Positions 34,177 to 46,789 are shown, numbered from the stretch's first letter. The stretch is 64,000 bases of DNA from Orobanche coerulescens (GCA_033398695.1 CM065802.1:165535965-165599964), one strand, 5' to 3'. The notes: a model not told the origin generated them from the letters alone. Made by a program: numbers and translations.

Positions 34177-37100
34177 TATAACACTCCCCAAAGCATCCGG
34201 GGATATTACAATGCCTGGGGCCTAGCACCGAAATCCACCAGGCTAAAAATCATGTTTGCAGTCATCAAACATGCCAAATGGTAATGACGGTACTAAATTT
34301 AAAAATACTGAGAGACTATCCAAAATTTATTTTCCAAATACCGTTAAAATAAATTTATTTGAAAGTACAAGGTCAGAATGCCAAAACTTGAATAGTTTCA
34401 AAATGTATGTTAAGCCACCGCTTACGCGTACCGACAAAAATAATTTAGGGAATTAATTTTCCAAAATATAGCCAAGTTCGTAAAATAACAGAAAATTATT
34501 TTAAAACACATGCAGCGGATATAAACCAGTTGAACAAATATTTGCATCAAAAAATAATGGTCAGCCAAAATACTCGATTCTCGATACATGTCATAGCTAG
34601 TATCTTCTGGGAATCTCATAACTTCATCACCACTATTGGCTCGATCTCCAAATACACAAAAATAAAGCCCACGATGGGATCAACCATAACATTCAACAAT
34701 AATAATGATCACATCAACATCAATAATTACATATGAATATATTTGCAAGTAAGAAATATCATCATTACAATCTCAACGTCTTAACCTTACCAACTCCTGG
34801 TAGTACTAATTAAATAATCATTACCATAATCCACATTTCGTATTCTCAAAAATAAAATAAACCCAAATCCCACAGTTGTACTGTTTCTCAACAACACCAA
34901 AAAATTCTCAAAACATCACAACTCAAAATATAAAATAAACAATGTCTTAATATACACGATACCACGATGGGTCGTATCAGTCTGAGGTCAAATACTGATA
35001 ACCAGTCTTATGAAACTTTTAATAATTAAGCAAGGAAAGTCGTGCAACACCATATAAGTATCACAATTACAACCTCGAGATCAAAAAATTCACGAGGGTT
35101 AGGCCGACTATGGTCTCAACTGTTACTCCCCTTGTAGAAAACAACTTTTCTTAATTTTTGATTGGATAAAATGTCGAATTTCTCCTGACGGCTGGATATC
35201 TTTCCATCAATTGGCGTATGGTTTGGGCCCTGCCATTCCCGTGGACACGGTCTGAAATCATTATAAATCACAATCACAAGTTGAAAATGAAATTGCATAA
35301 TTTCAATTTAGTTTCATAAGATCAATTACGTTGGTCCAAGCAAGTAATGAACTTGCCTCAAATTCGATAAAATCAATCTTGATATCAAAAAACCACCACG
35401 ATAGATTATCTTTGATACTCGACGATCCTATATACAACGATAACTCGTATGCTTATCTTTGCAAGATTGTATACTCAACACTCAAGTATACCAATAATGA
35501 ATGTAAATCATATACCTTATGATTTAACTCCAAAACCAGAATACAACAGACAAACCAAATCTCCACAATTCACATTTAAAATCATTGTTATATTAATTAT
35601 AAAAACTGAAACCATTAATTAAGCATTATGAATTGAATAAGTATAAACTTTTCTTAATACCAATACGCCAAAAGTAAAGTCATTACCAATCTCCTTGCCT
35701 TCATCTACGAGCTCCCCAATTCCGACTAGAGCCATTCACGAACTCCTTAATCAATCACAACACAGTGGATCTTAATCAATGCTCAATTATCATAATATAT
35801 TGCAATAATCAATTAACAAATATCAAATGTGAATGTTCATGAACAAGAACAACACTAAAATAACCAACCCGAAAATGACTACGAGCTCGAACGAAACGTC
35901 CAATCAATGTGGACTCTGCTCATCAATGCGATCAACGTATGCATCGATTCATCGAATACAAACTACGGACACGCGATCTCATCAGTTCAGTAATTATAAC
36001 TTCCAAAATAATTTTCACATTGATTCTTAATCTGATAATTCATATTCATATCTATATCAATATCATAATGAGATTCCTATCTCACCAATTTATCAAATTG
36101 ACATCACCACATTATACTTCATCATGAACCATAGAAATTAATATACTTGTACATCAATAACTATGAAAATCCAACTTATAACAACCCAGTCCTCTCTTTA
36201 TAATTCTATATCTCAATTTCATCATGATTCCGTTCCAAAAATGAAATGAAAAAGCTTGTGCTTCAATAACTTTGAAATCTAATAATCCATATGCTTACTA
36301 CTTCTGATAATCATTACAAATCATATCCTATATGATAATAATGCCTCCATCCGTTATCTTTTGAAAACGCTCAACTTCAGCACCACATGAACTCTCAAAT
36401 CTTGTAACAATATATTTGACCAAAGTAAAAAACATGTTTAACATGATTATCATAACATACTTCAATTATTTTCCAACATATACATGTTTTAATCATTCAT
36501 TGAAAGATGTGTAATATATTATTCCTATAATCTTTGGACAAATTGAGACCTTAACATGATCATAATCATCAATAGCACTAAGTAACAGGGCTCACCTCAT
36601 CTTGAAGAACAAATGACAAAGAACAATCAAACAACTTCGAATATACACTTAGACTTTAAACTTTCGATCTCCACACCAATCCACACATCATAATTGCTTG
36701 AAATCGACTTAGGAACAATTATAGTACGAGTTGTAAGTAATAAGCCTTAGATGGAAGGTGCAAAAATAAATACCAACTCCCTTTATTTATAGATTGAATT
36801 AAATAACGTATGTTATCGTCTTCAGTAGCGTACATTAAACCCTGTTATGTATGTGATTTATGTCCACGTACATACGTAAGTCATTTAACAGAGACTCGCC
36901 TGGTACATATAAGATAATAAGCGCATATCTTCATGTAGCGAGTGTTAATCTTTCACATTGTATATGTTATTCCTCACATGTTACGTATGCGATGAACCAT
37001 TGACTTCACCCAATCATGCTCCGAAAGTAGTCGGGACCACACGTCACATTCCCTTGGACTGATCTGAATGTTACATACGTAAAATCATTCTTATGTACGC

Positions 37101-37594
37101 AACAACGAATAATTGACGTCTTTTAGCCCTATGCTTGGCATACATTAAACGCTTGACTCAATCATGCATATGCACGCCGAAAGATGCCGACCGCCGTACC
37201 CAACTGCTGGCCACTGCCTGGATCCTATATGATATGACCGTATGTAAGTTAATCTTACATTTACCATACATCAAGGTTGTATATTAACGTATGGAATGTC
37301 TCGAAATTAACGTACATTATGTAGGCTATACTTAGCCAATTTCAACGATTTCTGCTCGACGTCCCGACATCTTGAATACGTATACTCATAATCATATCGA
37401 TAATATTCGCATACGATATGCCTGATATCAATAATATGACTACCTAATACAAAATATCCTCAAATATGATTCTCGACCAACTACTACAATTATATTTGTA
37501 CAGCTGTCTCAGTACTGAAATTATTATATAAAGATCTATCCAATACAACTCGAATAAAAAAGTAAAAGATATATAGTAAAAATCCGGTATAATA
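34177..37594 (-). repeat. LTR of the decayed Ty3 element (about 3.4 kb)
   Basis: The terminal TGTAACAC has become TATAACAC on the plus strand. A TTATTTATA run (36783-36791) gives TATAAATAA on the minus strand. The palindrome array lies on its promoter-distal side (36803-37325). Short plus- and minus-strand frames inside are chance ORFs. Confidence 0.6.
36803..37325 (-). repeat. Decayed array of TTAACGTACGTTAA-like words
   Basis: About ten degenerate copies are visible, starting near 36803, 36827, 36867, 36936, 36980, 37071, 37092, 37138, 37270 and 37308. They are built on ACGTAYGTTA and TACGTAA. CpG to TpG/CpA changes account for many of the mismatches, as expected for old methylated DNA. 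The copy nearest the promoter lies about 12 bp upstream of the TATA-like run. Confidence 0.65.
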
Positions 37595-38059
37595 CATACT
37601 ACCCACTTAAAATAAATTTCTCCTTGAAACTTGTTATCTTATCACAAACAACAGCCTAACCGAAATATCCCAAATCACCACAAAATCAAGTGATCGCATC
37701 ACAATGAAATAACGAAAACAATATACTAACAGGTCTCTGAAGTCCATAATCTCTCATGATACAAGCATACTTCCCTTCCAATGTCTCAATATAAATTTTA
37801 CTGATACAATTAGCACAAGTCCGAAATTAATACATCAATATGCCAATATCACAATTATGGCCATTGTTCACACTTTCAAAACATCCCAAAATTTTGATAC
37901 CTCTAAAATCAATTTTAGATCATTTATCAGTTCAGTATTACAATCGGGATTTCATGTCTCGTCTGTTGCTCAGTCGGGGGCTTCTTGAACGTATCTCAAC
38001 TACCATCGAGTTGGTTCTGATTCCTCGATCTCTTGTCGGTAGGCGATAGTTGCTTCTTA

Positions 38060-38625
38060 GCAACCTCTTTCACAATAAACGAGAACTTTGTCAATAAACT
38101 CGAGCAGCATACTACAATGAGGATTATGTAACCACATGGGCATCCAAAGCTTCAAACTCTTGCTAAAGTGCTTGATTATCGACTTCCATTGGAACAAACG
38201 AAGAGGCAAATGGGAGAAGTTCCCAAAACTTCTCAGCAACATATAGATCATCCTCATCAGAAGTATCTGGGTTCAGCAACTCATATAACTTGGCATTTTG
38301 GAGATGGGCCGAGTAGTATCTCTACAACATGAGAGTCTTAAACTTGTCCCAGCTAAAAATACCGTGGGTGGGCTTCATAAATAGCCGCTACAACCACTTT
38401 GTTGTCTTCCGAACACTCAACCATATCTAATAACTTCTCAAAATGCTCCATCCAATGGATAATGTCGGTCAGCTTAGTTGAACTCTCAAATTTCGGAGGT
38501 CGATGACGAGAGATATCACCAATAATCCGACTCACATTTCCCCCTGTCCTGAGGCGACGATCGGGGATCTCACTGTTGCTGACCATAAGCGTAAGAGGCC
38601 TGCATAATTGAGCCATTTGCGTCAT
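38060..38625 (-). pseudogene. Ty3 gag fragment
   Basis: The minus-strand frame 38353-38625 reads ISRHRPPKFESSTKL, IHWMEHFEKLLDMVECSEDN and VVVAAIYEA, the start of a Ty3 Retrotrans_gag domain. After a frame change it continues at about 38060-38350 with FKTLMLxRYYSAHLQNAKLY and a leucine-rich end. No zinc knuckle, protease or pol is visible. The surrounding 37600-38060 and 38630-39390 hold no recognisable domain. Confidence 0.75.
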
Positions 38626-39390
38626 CTAGGTCACTATGCCATGCATCAATCAGAAAGGGTCGTTTCACACATCCTAGTTTTGTTCGGTTCCCCGAGTACA
38701 ACTTCCCGAACATGAATCACTGGCCACCGATAAAATGGTAGCACTATCAGCCGAGTAGGCGGCATCATCTACTGACGAACTCCAATCAATCTTTGCATTT
38801 GCACACATGTTAGCCTGAGGTCCAAGGCTTTGGTCCGCTCTGCAGCCTCTGCCCCCAGCCACGCCCTTAAACTCCTCTTTCCATACTGAAAGCATGAAAT
38901 CATAAATCATTAGCACAACTCAAACATCACACAAGTCAATTAATAACATGCTAAGTTAATAGCAACAATGTGCCACACACTGCAACTAATATATCAATAA
39001 ATCAACTGTACAACCCATGCCAAACAAGTTCGGAATCATCGACACGAAGTCAGATGAAGACAAGTCAAATATAAATCGAGAATACAATGAAATGATAGAT
39101 TCAAACAATATCAACTGATAATACCAACAAAATGATAGACTCCAATAATATTAATCGAGAATACTAGCAAAATGATAGACTCCAATAAGATCAACAAAAG
39201 GATCAATCAAGAATATAAGTTCATCTTACCAGTAATTAAGCCTCGGCACAAGAATCACATACCATATTTAAGACGCAGGGCTCGACACTTGCATAGGTCA
39301 CATATGGCACGAAGATAATCTTGATACTAGTACGATCAACAATGACTCACAAGAAGAAGTGATTCGGACACGCAGTATCTAAAAAAAAGC

Positions 39391-39700
39391 TTTGATGCGA
39401 ACTCCTGTCGCACCCCAAACTATGCCTATATTACAGTGTCGTGGACCCCAACTGGAACCACAATTTTATTCTTAAATGGCTATTATCCCATTTTCACCAA
39501 AAGTGTTCTTTTATCCCACCAAAAACTAAAGAGCAAAGTAATAATTGAAAACCAAACAACTAATACACTAATAATCAATGCTACGAAAAATGACACGAAC
39601 AAGTAATATAATTTCACTTCCGTGCTGAAAATTTTAAAACATAAAATCATTCCATAACAATATCCCACTATAAAGTGAATCATCCATCATAGTCAAAATA
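39391..39700 (-). repeat. Decayed primer site and start of the second LTR
   Basis: AAGCTTTGATGCGAACTCC resembles the plus-strand image of an initiator tRNA-Met primer site (AAGCTCTGATACCA) with three changes. The TGTCGCACCCCAAAC after it looks like the end of a minus-strand Ty3 LTR. The LTR is lost beyond about 39700. Confidence 0.45.
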
Positions 39701-39759
39701 TGTGAATGATGATTGAATATATACTTCTTAACTTGTGCCAGCAACACCAAAAGTTATCT

Positions 39760-40830
39760 ATATTTCCTTATTTCCTTCCAGATTCTCAATTTTGACGCAT
39801 TCGAAAGTATTCTTTCTGTTCAAAATCCATTTAACTCAAAATCTTTCATCATGATATTCATGTCTTCTCTATCTCGCTCCAAATGAAGCTCTTCATTCTC
39901 TATACGAGACTGCATTTGAAGTTTGTCATTTTGAATGTGATTTGCTTCCCGTGCTTCCAACAATTGTGATTTCTCTACTTGAAGAGACTCATATTTTTTT
40001 GTTCATTGGATAAGTTAATTTTTTTCAATTTTCTCATCATGTTTTTTCTGCTTTCCATCCTTGAGTTATGTTGGGGTATTTGAAAATCAAGAAACATCAC
40101 TAAGGAACTTCCTGCCTGAACTCGCCTTTTCTTTTGCAGCTTTTCGTCCAATAGGCTGTTCACTGTTATTTATTTACTTGGTTGGTTTATCACAATTTTC
40201 ACCTAGATTAATAGTTTCTTGAGTTGAATGATTCTATAGTCCTCACAACTTCAACTTCCTTTTAATACCAGTTGATTGATTGTGTTTCTTCCATTTCTCT
40301 TCATCCTTCAAAAGAACCAAACAATGATCAATACGAAAAGCATTCTTCATGCTAGCTAGATACAATCTCTGTGCTTCTTGAATTTGCACAATAGAATTAC
40401 CTTTATCAATACAAGTCAAGAAAAATTTAATAAGAGAAATGTTGACATAAAGCAAATAATATACTTACACTATCTGCATTACTCAAACCACTTCTATGCT
40501 GTGCTTCAACTCGAGTATGAAACGAAAAAATTTATTGACAACATGTTGGATGATATCCCAACGATGGTTTAGGGAGCTTTGAGTACGCATAGGACAGTCA
40601 TCAATTTTCCCTGGATGAAATAAATTACAACTCGTTTCGAAAAACGATACCCTGTTATGTTATTTCTATCTGCTGGATTTAAATAGGTACTAAGACAAGT
40701 TGATACTAGTAATTTATATCTGGATGAAAATTCTTTTCACGTTTCTCAGCTGACCCCCTTCCATAACATCAGGCGACACATCAAACGAGGGATTATCCAT
40801 GGGCACTTGTGTGCCTTGTTGCAACATAGA
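39760..40830 (-). pseudogene. PIF/Harbinger ORF1-like (Myb/trihelix, NAM-associated) pseudogene
   Basis: Minus-strand pieces read, in order, RTQSSLNHRWDIIQHVVNKF (near 40500-40600), QIQEAQRLYLASMKNAFR with LLKDEEKWKKHNQ (40290-40400), and a C-terminal Glu/Arg/Met-rich segment with EREDMNIMMKDFELNG (near 39840-39900). This is the order of the Myb-like ORF1 protein of plant PIF/Harbinger transposons, often annotated as 'glutathione S-transferase T3-like'. ORF1 helps the DDE transposase bind DNA. Stops and frameshifts are present and no transposase ORF was found nearby. Confidence 0.7.
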
Positions 40831-41081
40831 TGTGAAATTAGGATTGATGTTCAACTTAACATACATTCCTAAATATACACGAAAGCACACCATTTATTTA
40901 AGCATCAGAATCATCAGCCTCAACAATTCTAATCATCATCTTCAACAATCCTCACAAGCGTCCTTTTTTTCTTATACCTTTTCTTTTTCAAAAGTCTGAT
41001 GCTACACTTGCAAGAATAAAAAAAAAATGATTGTATCTGAAACTAGTTTTCTAATGATTCAGTTTACCAATGTCGTATAAC

Positions 41082-41363
41082 CAGTGCCGGCCCTGACTAT
41101 AGGCCCACTGGGGCTCGGATTGGAGCCCCAATATCTGATAAGTCCCAAACCTCAATAAAAATTTATATTATATTCAGTTTATAAAAAAAGATTACAAGTA
41201 TTTTTGGAAACTGAAGTTAACTAATTTAATATGAATGTATTTCTAAACTCTAGTTATGAATTATATATTTTTATGAATTTGCATATTTTTCTAATTTTAA
41301 TATATATAAAAAGGAGCTCCAAAATGATTTGGTCTATAGCCCCAAATTGTGAGGGCAGCCCTG
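41082..41363. mobile_element. hAT-type MITE (282 bp)
   Basis: The ends CAGTGCCGGCCCTGACTATAG and (reverse complement of the right end) CAGGGCTGCCCTCACAATTT are hAT-like inverted termini. The flanks are an 8 bp duplication with one mismatch (CGTATAAC at 41074-41081, CATATAAC at 41364-41371). There is no coding capacity. Confidence 0.8.
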
Positions 41364-41371
41364 CATATAAC

Positions 41372-41815
41372 GCTAACTCAATAAAAACCCAACAGTTTTG
41401 AACTCTTATTTTCTCTTTAGATTGCCAGAAAGACCGACCAACGTCGAATAGGAAATCCACTACCACTTTATTAATAAAAATGAAATCAAATTTAATTATC
41501 TGGAAGTTGAAAAGTACAGAAAACACAAACAATAATTTTCGATAAAAGAGAAACAAGCTTTTGATTACCTTGAAGACAAGCTCGTAGGGCGTGAGGACTA
41601 GTTCCTTCTAATGATATCACTATAACCCCAACTCGGAATAGCAACCACCACAAAACAACTCCATGGGAATCTGCAATCGGCACAACAGAGGGCAAAGGAA
41701 TATGAATCAGTGGAAGCCATTGTTAAATAAATGAAAAGGATGACACTTTACCTGAGTTGAAATTGAAAGATTTTGACGGTAGAAAAGTTTTAGCAGAGAA
41801 AGAGCCAAAACGTTG
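41372..41815. other. Unassigned stretch with one exon-like run on the minus strand
   Basis: On the minus strand 41572-41730 is open and ends in CTTCAAG followed by GTAATC, a possible splice donor. I do not recognise the translation. It could be an upstream exon belonging to the Harbinger remnant or host DNA. Confidence 0.3.
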
Positions 41816-41840
41816 TGTGTGTGTGTGGGGTGGGGGGTTG

Positions 41841-42030
41841 GGGGGACTCATATAAAGCCACTACTAATCCCCTACTTTAACTTTCCCCCTTATTGACAGG
41901 AGAGTGGAAAAATATCACTTCTGCCTTTAGAAGGAGTGGGGGGACTCGTATAAAGCCACTACTAATCCCCTACTTTTACTTTCCCTTATTGACAGAAAAA
42001 TATCACTTCTGCGTTTAGTTGGTAGTGGAA
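41841..42030. repeat. 98 bp tandem duplication after a GT/G run
   Basis: After a (GT)n and G-rich run (41815-41845) the unit starting GGACTCATATAAAGCC is repeated with a 98 bp offset (41844 and 41942), with small differences. The copies include ATCACTTCTGC near their ends. Confidence 0.85.
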
Positions 42031-42035
42031 AGTTA

Positions 42036-43215
42036 GGACTTTGTTTACTTTTTATGCTTAATCAGCTTAATCGATCAGCTATATTTTACTGTTTACTTTC
42101 TAATCTTAATAATGTTTTTTTCATTAAGCAACTTTTGGGGTGTCCTGCAATTTAAGGCAAATCTTCCGATATACCAAAATTACCTCTTTAATAATAAAAG
42201 AATTGAGTATATATATTATAAATTATCATATAATCTTAATTATAATTGAGTATATATAGTATAAATTTAAAATATATATTAATATTATACATTTAAAATT
42301 CATAAAATATAAGCTATTTATTGATAAAAAAAATTAATATAACTATATATATATATATTAAAATATAACTTAATATATTTATAAAAATATTGTCTGATTA
42401 TTTAAATATACCTGAAAATTATAATATGATTTATGAATATATATATATATTATAATATAAATTAAAATATATTATTTTATATTATATAAATTGATTTTTT
42501 TATATTGACTATTAAAAAATTAATATAATTATATATAATAAAATATAACTTAATATATTTATAAAAATATTGTCTAATTATTTAAATATATCTGAAAATT
42601 ATAATATAATTTATGAATATATATTACAATATAAATTAAAATATATATTATGTTATATTATTTAAATTGATTTTTTATAATGACTATTAAAAAATTAATA
42701 TAACTATATATATATATATTAAAATATAACTTAATGTATTTATAAAAATATTGTCTGATTATTTAAATATCTGAAAATTATAATATAATTTATGAATATA
42801 TATTATAATATAAATTAAAATATATATTATGTTATATTATTTAAATTGATTTTTTTATATTGGCTATTAAAAAATTAATATAACTATATATATCTTAAAA
42901 TATAACTTAATATATTTATAAAATATTGTCTGATTATTTAAATATACCTGAAAATTATAATATGATTTATGAATATATATTATAATATAAATTTAAATAA
43001 ATATTATGTCATATAATTAAAATTGATTATATAAACTAAAATGCTCAATCCGTCTGACTTAATTCATATTGAGGGGTAAAATGGTCATTTCTGTCATTCA
43101 GATAGTTCATTCAGAAAAGAAAGAAACAACAGGATATTTTTTCAAATCAATCAGATTAATCCACTCAGACAGCTTAATCCATTCAGGTATTAATGGAAAA
43201 AAAGTAAACAGCCCC
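42036..43215. mobile_element. Non-autonomous PIF/Harbinger-like element (1180 bp)
   Basis: The right end is the reverse complement of GGGGCTGTTTACTTTTT and the left end is the related GGACTTTGTTTACTTTTT. Both are flanked by TTA (42033-42035 and 43216-43218), the Harbinger target. Next to the ends both sides have AATCAGCTTAAT-like subterminal words in opposite orientation. The interior is A/T-rich and non-coding, with a tandem repeat. Confidence 0.65.
42300..43020. repeat. Tandem repeat of about 175-181 bp, four units
   Basis: The marker TGTCTGATTATTTAAATAT recurs at 42391, 42571, 42752 and 42927, giving offsets of 180, 181 and 175 bp. Each unit carries AAATTGATTTTTT and ACTATTAAAAAATTAATA. 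The unit length is close to that of many plant satellite monomers. Confidence 0.85.
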
Positions 43216-43314
43216 TTAGTCAGTAGTTGGTTAACTAATTGGTTAGCTAACTGATCATGTAAATGATAAATTAGCTGATAAGCTAGCTGATTTTAGTATA
43301 GACGAGACAGCATG

Positions 43315-43333
43315 GCCCGTGCGATGCACGGGC
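43315..43333. other. Perfect 8 bp stem hairpin, Helitron-end-like
   Basis: GCCCGTGC-GAT-GCACGGGC is a perfect inverted repeat with a 3-base loop. Hairpins of this wording are common near the 3' end of plant Helitrons. No convincing CTRR terminus lies at the expected distance, although TCTATACTA occurs about 20 bp away on the minus strand. Confidence 0.45.
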
Positions 43334-44459
43334 TTTGTTCATCACGAAAGAATCATAGGTAAGAAGTGTTGAAGTTAAATTGACACATTGATTTCTTTTG
43401 AATACAACATTTAAATTCATCGATTTAATTACTATAACTCATTACCATACGATAGACAACACATCTCAACATAGTTATAAATCACAACTCTGAAACATTA
43501 GTTATCATGTATTGTATTCCTTGAGGTCTTCGTTTAACTAAGATTGTGTCCAACGCCAGAAAATTTAATTTTCATCCTACAATCCTAGGCAATACTAATA
43601 GCTTTATAACTTTTCAAGAATGAGTTGCTAAGCTTTCAGCCATCATCAATCCGAAATCTGTCAAAATTATAGATGAAAGCATTAATCATACTTGATATGC
43701 ATAGCGTAGAATCTAAACACGCAAATTATCATATCAAAAGTTTTAATATAACAAAGTGATGTGTTCCGGTTTATGGTTGTTAGCTTTCATAATATCACCT
43801 CAGGCTTTTTTCCCGTTAAATCATGATACTCCGTAATATAAAGTTGCAAGCTGTAGTCATTTTTTATCTTATAAATTTAGTCAAATTTTCCTGGCAATTA
43901 TAAATATTTTTCATGCACTTCATTATAAATATTTCTCATTCATGTTCATTCAAAGACAAATCACGTCGAATACCTGCTAAGTATGAGACTTAGACATCTT
44001 AAGTTGAAAAGTACCAACAACTCTTGATCCATGAAAAAAAGAAAGACATTTAAAGTTTGACATTAATCTATGAATATTAATCCAGCCGTCCGAACCATCA
44101 CTTAAGATATATGCCTAATAATTCATTTAAAAGGTTAAAATTCCTACAAAAGAAATAAGCATAACTTGGATGTTCTGACCAATATATTCTAATCGTTCAA
44201 AGCGAAGTTGAGGATGCTTAGACTTGAGCTTTGATGGATGCAAGAAACCAAGCTGCATTTCATAAAAGTATCCCCCAATTACATATATACGATTGTGTAA
44301 TAGAAAACATTTAACGTGAACTAATAGATATAGAATGATAACATCACCTATAACCAAGGCCAAGCTCTATATCCCTTCACTTACAAATAATATTCTTAAA
44401 TATAGTTCCGTCTAAAGTGACTCAGACCAAAATCTGACTGCAAGAAGAAGTCATTAAAT
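43334..44459. other. Unassigned A/T-rich stretch
   Basis: I see no domain, splice pattern or repeat here. Frames are short. Confidence 0.3.
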
Positions 44460-44630
44460 CACTACTACAAAAAAGCTCATAGAGCCTTGCTGAAAATGGT
44501 TATCAAGCCCGGTTTTCCATATGGGCTCAAAGGGGAGGAATCATGAATCACAAATAGAGCCCGGTTGTAAAAACGGGCTCTATAGGTGATTAGAGAGCCC
44601 GTTTTCTTTTAAGGAACATGGCTCTATCTG
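44460..44630 (+). mobile_element. CACTA (En/Spm) transposon terminus
   Basis: CACTACTACAAAAAAG is the canonical CACTA terminus, preceded by AAT as a possible 3 bp duplication. Subterminal inverted words follow: AGCCCGGTTTTCCATATGGG, then AGAGCCCGG with CGGGCTCTAT and another AGAGCCCG with GGCTCTAT. These resemble subterminal transposase-binding hairpins. I did not find the opposite end. Confidence 0.65.
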
Positions 44631-46560
44631 AGAAAAAAAAAAAACCTTCTAATGCAATATTTCGAGTTGTTATGTTAAAGTTTGATGTGAAAAGAAACCA
44701 AATTAAAAAATTCTTGAGCTATAGACTTCAAACAATTCCAAATGCAACTGCAATAAATTAAATACCAAAATCAAAACTCTTACAATTTTTTAGAAGATTT
44801 AAAGGAACAACGCCTAGTGGTTTGGTATACCTTTAGAGCCAAAGTTTTGAGCTATCTGATCTTGTTCTTGAGCTTTTGTTCTTGTCGAGCATCAAATATA
44901 TAGAGAAAAGCAAGTTTAAACTTTAGAGCCTGCATATATTAGGACTCATCAGTAGCATATATATATACAAAAAAATTCCTTAGTACATATAAGAAAAGAA
45001 GAATGCTCAACGTCGTGCAAATACTATATCAATAATTACCTGGATTTCTGCAATGTTGGAAATAATTACATTCAACCCTAGCATTTCCACGTCAAGCTAC
45101 AATACAACCTAAGCAATTCAATCACCAAATCCAAACAGCCCCATATAACCTAAGCAGTTTACATAAGAAATGCCAAATAGCCTTAATAATTATGAGTGCC
45201 AAACTGGACCTGAACGATTACGGATCAACTAAATTCTGAGAAATATATAACTTACCACTTTCTAGCGTAGTTTGACAATATCTTATCCCGCTGTGGGTCG
45301 TCTATACTAAGGCAAAGAATATGCACAATTGAGTAAGTTCAATATCGATCTAAACTACAAACCATGAAAATAAGAAGCCATATTTTCTAATTACCAAACC
45401 ACAAAACTTTGAACTGCTCTAATGGTGCGGCAATATATTCAAAGTAGAAGTTCCGCGCGAATTAGCATTCTAATGCATCACATAAATTAATAACTTCAAT
45501 ATATGTCTACTTGGTTAGATTTTAACTTATTTAGTCAATTCATAAAAAAACATGAAATAAATTACCTTCAATCAAAGTCAATCAGAGGTCCCAAGATGAT
45601 GGATTCATACACTTCAAAGATTCATAACTTTTCAAACAAAGTTGGAAAACATCAGTAATGGTATATGACGATTTGAGTGATTTCTACAAAAAAACATAAC
45701 TTACAAACGTACAATGGTAATTCATTATATTTGCTTCTTGAAGGTGACTTTACAAGTTCTTCAAAGCATAACATATTGTCATCACTCAACTGATGGAAGT
45801 TGTAGCAGCATATTTGATCACCTTTAAATTAATGCATTAAATCACCTTTAAATTAATGCATTTAATACCTTATTAAACTTCAAGCCATAACTCACCCCCA
45901 AAATTAACTTCTTCATCGATGAGGCTTTATAGTTTCTCTCTTTTTTTTCTTTATAGAACCACGGAACTCAAACTTTAATTTGAGCATGAAACTCAATATT
46001 GCATAATAGAGTTTCTTGGCTAACACCATTAATGCTCACATTCAATTAAAGGGAACTCATTCTTTATAGATATATAGATATTTACCAAAATAGTTGATGA
46101 ACTAACTGTTATTTTGTAAAATGACATAAAATGGTATTACTTTTTTTTCTTTTAAACTTTCTCATATTATTAGTCCATACTTTTATAAAATAAAAGTACA
46201 ACACATTTTTCTCAAATCATTCAAATATGTATTCAATGTACTTTAAAGAGAGACAATTGTATTCTATGCGTTAACAACAATAGATTAAAGTAGAATGCAA
46301 GAGATTAACGGCAACGATAATAGATTAACGACAATAATTACAAGATGGAACATGTTAATCATCTAATTAAAGTATAGAAGCAATAGATTACCGTGAATTG
46401 GAGTGCTGCCCAAGGAGATACGAACAAACAAAATGATAAAGAATGAACAAGAGAATAACGTAGATACACCGATCGTTTTATGTTTATATTTAAGTCAGTG
46501 GTATTTTTGGAATGAAAAAGGTAAGGAGCTTTTTTTTTAGAAAAAAACTAACCTTGTTAG
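44631..46560. other. Unassigned A/T-rich stretch (possible CACTA interior)
   Basis: There is no coding domain. A 24 bp tandem duplication (ATCACCTTTAAATTAATGCA at 45817 and 45841) is the only clear structure. It could be the inside of the CACTA element or host intergenic DNA. Confidence 0.3.
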
Positions 46561-46582
46561 CTTCTCAACCATCTAGCTTTTC

Positions 46583-46602
46583 AGCTAGCTGATCAGCTAG
46601 CT
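46583..46602. repeat. Perfect 20 bp palindrome
   Basis: AGCTAGCTGATCAGCTAGCT equals its own reverse complement. It lies in a region ending AAACACAGCCTAA, which resembles a DNA-transposon terminus, so it could be part of a MITE. Confidence 0.9.
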
Positions 46603-46711
46603 AGTTTAAGAAGCTACTCGTTCACGTAACGAGATTTTTATCAGTCAATGGTCAAAGAAGCTCCTTGAAGCTGAAAAGTTTACTGAAAAGCTAGTACTAA
46701 ACACAGCCTAA

Positions 46712-46715
<4 letters not shown>

Positions 46716-46773
<58 letters not shown>
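46716..46773. repeat. (AT)n microsatellite
   Basis: About 28 uninterrupted AT dinucleotides lie just upstream of the exon-like leader at 46790. Confidence 0.95.
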
Positions 46774-46777
<4 letters not shown>

Positions 46778-46789
46778 ATTGTATATAAG

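Larger units (their letters stand above)
34177..39700 (-). mobile_element. Decayed Ty3/gypsy element, minus strand
   Basis: The left LTR (34177-37594) ends, on the minus strand, like the 3.0 kb LTR at 57072. Both share the CCACCAGGCTAAA run and a related terminal block. The other boundary at 37594 has a decayed polypurine tract and start equivalent to 54309-54345. The internal DNA (37595-39405) contains a gag fragment. A decayed primer site and the start of a second LTR follow at about 39391-39407. All signals are strongly mutated, so this is an old copy. The limits are approximate. Confidence 0.65.
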
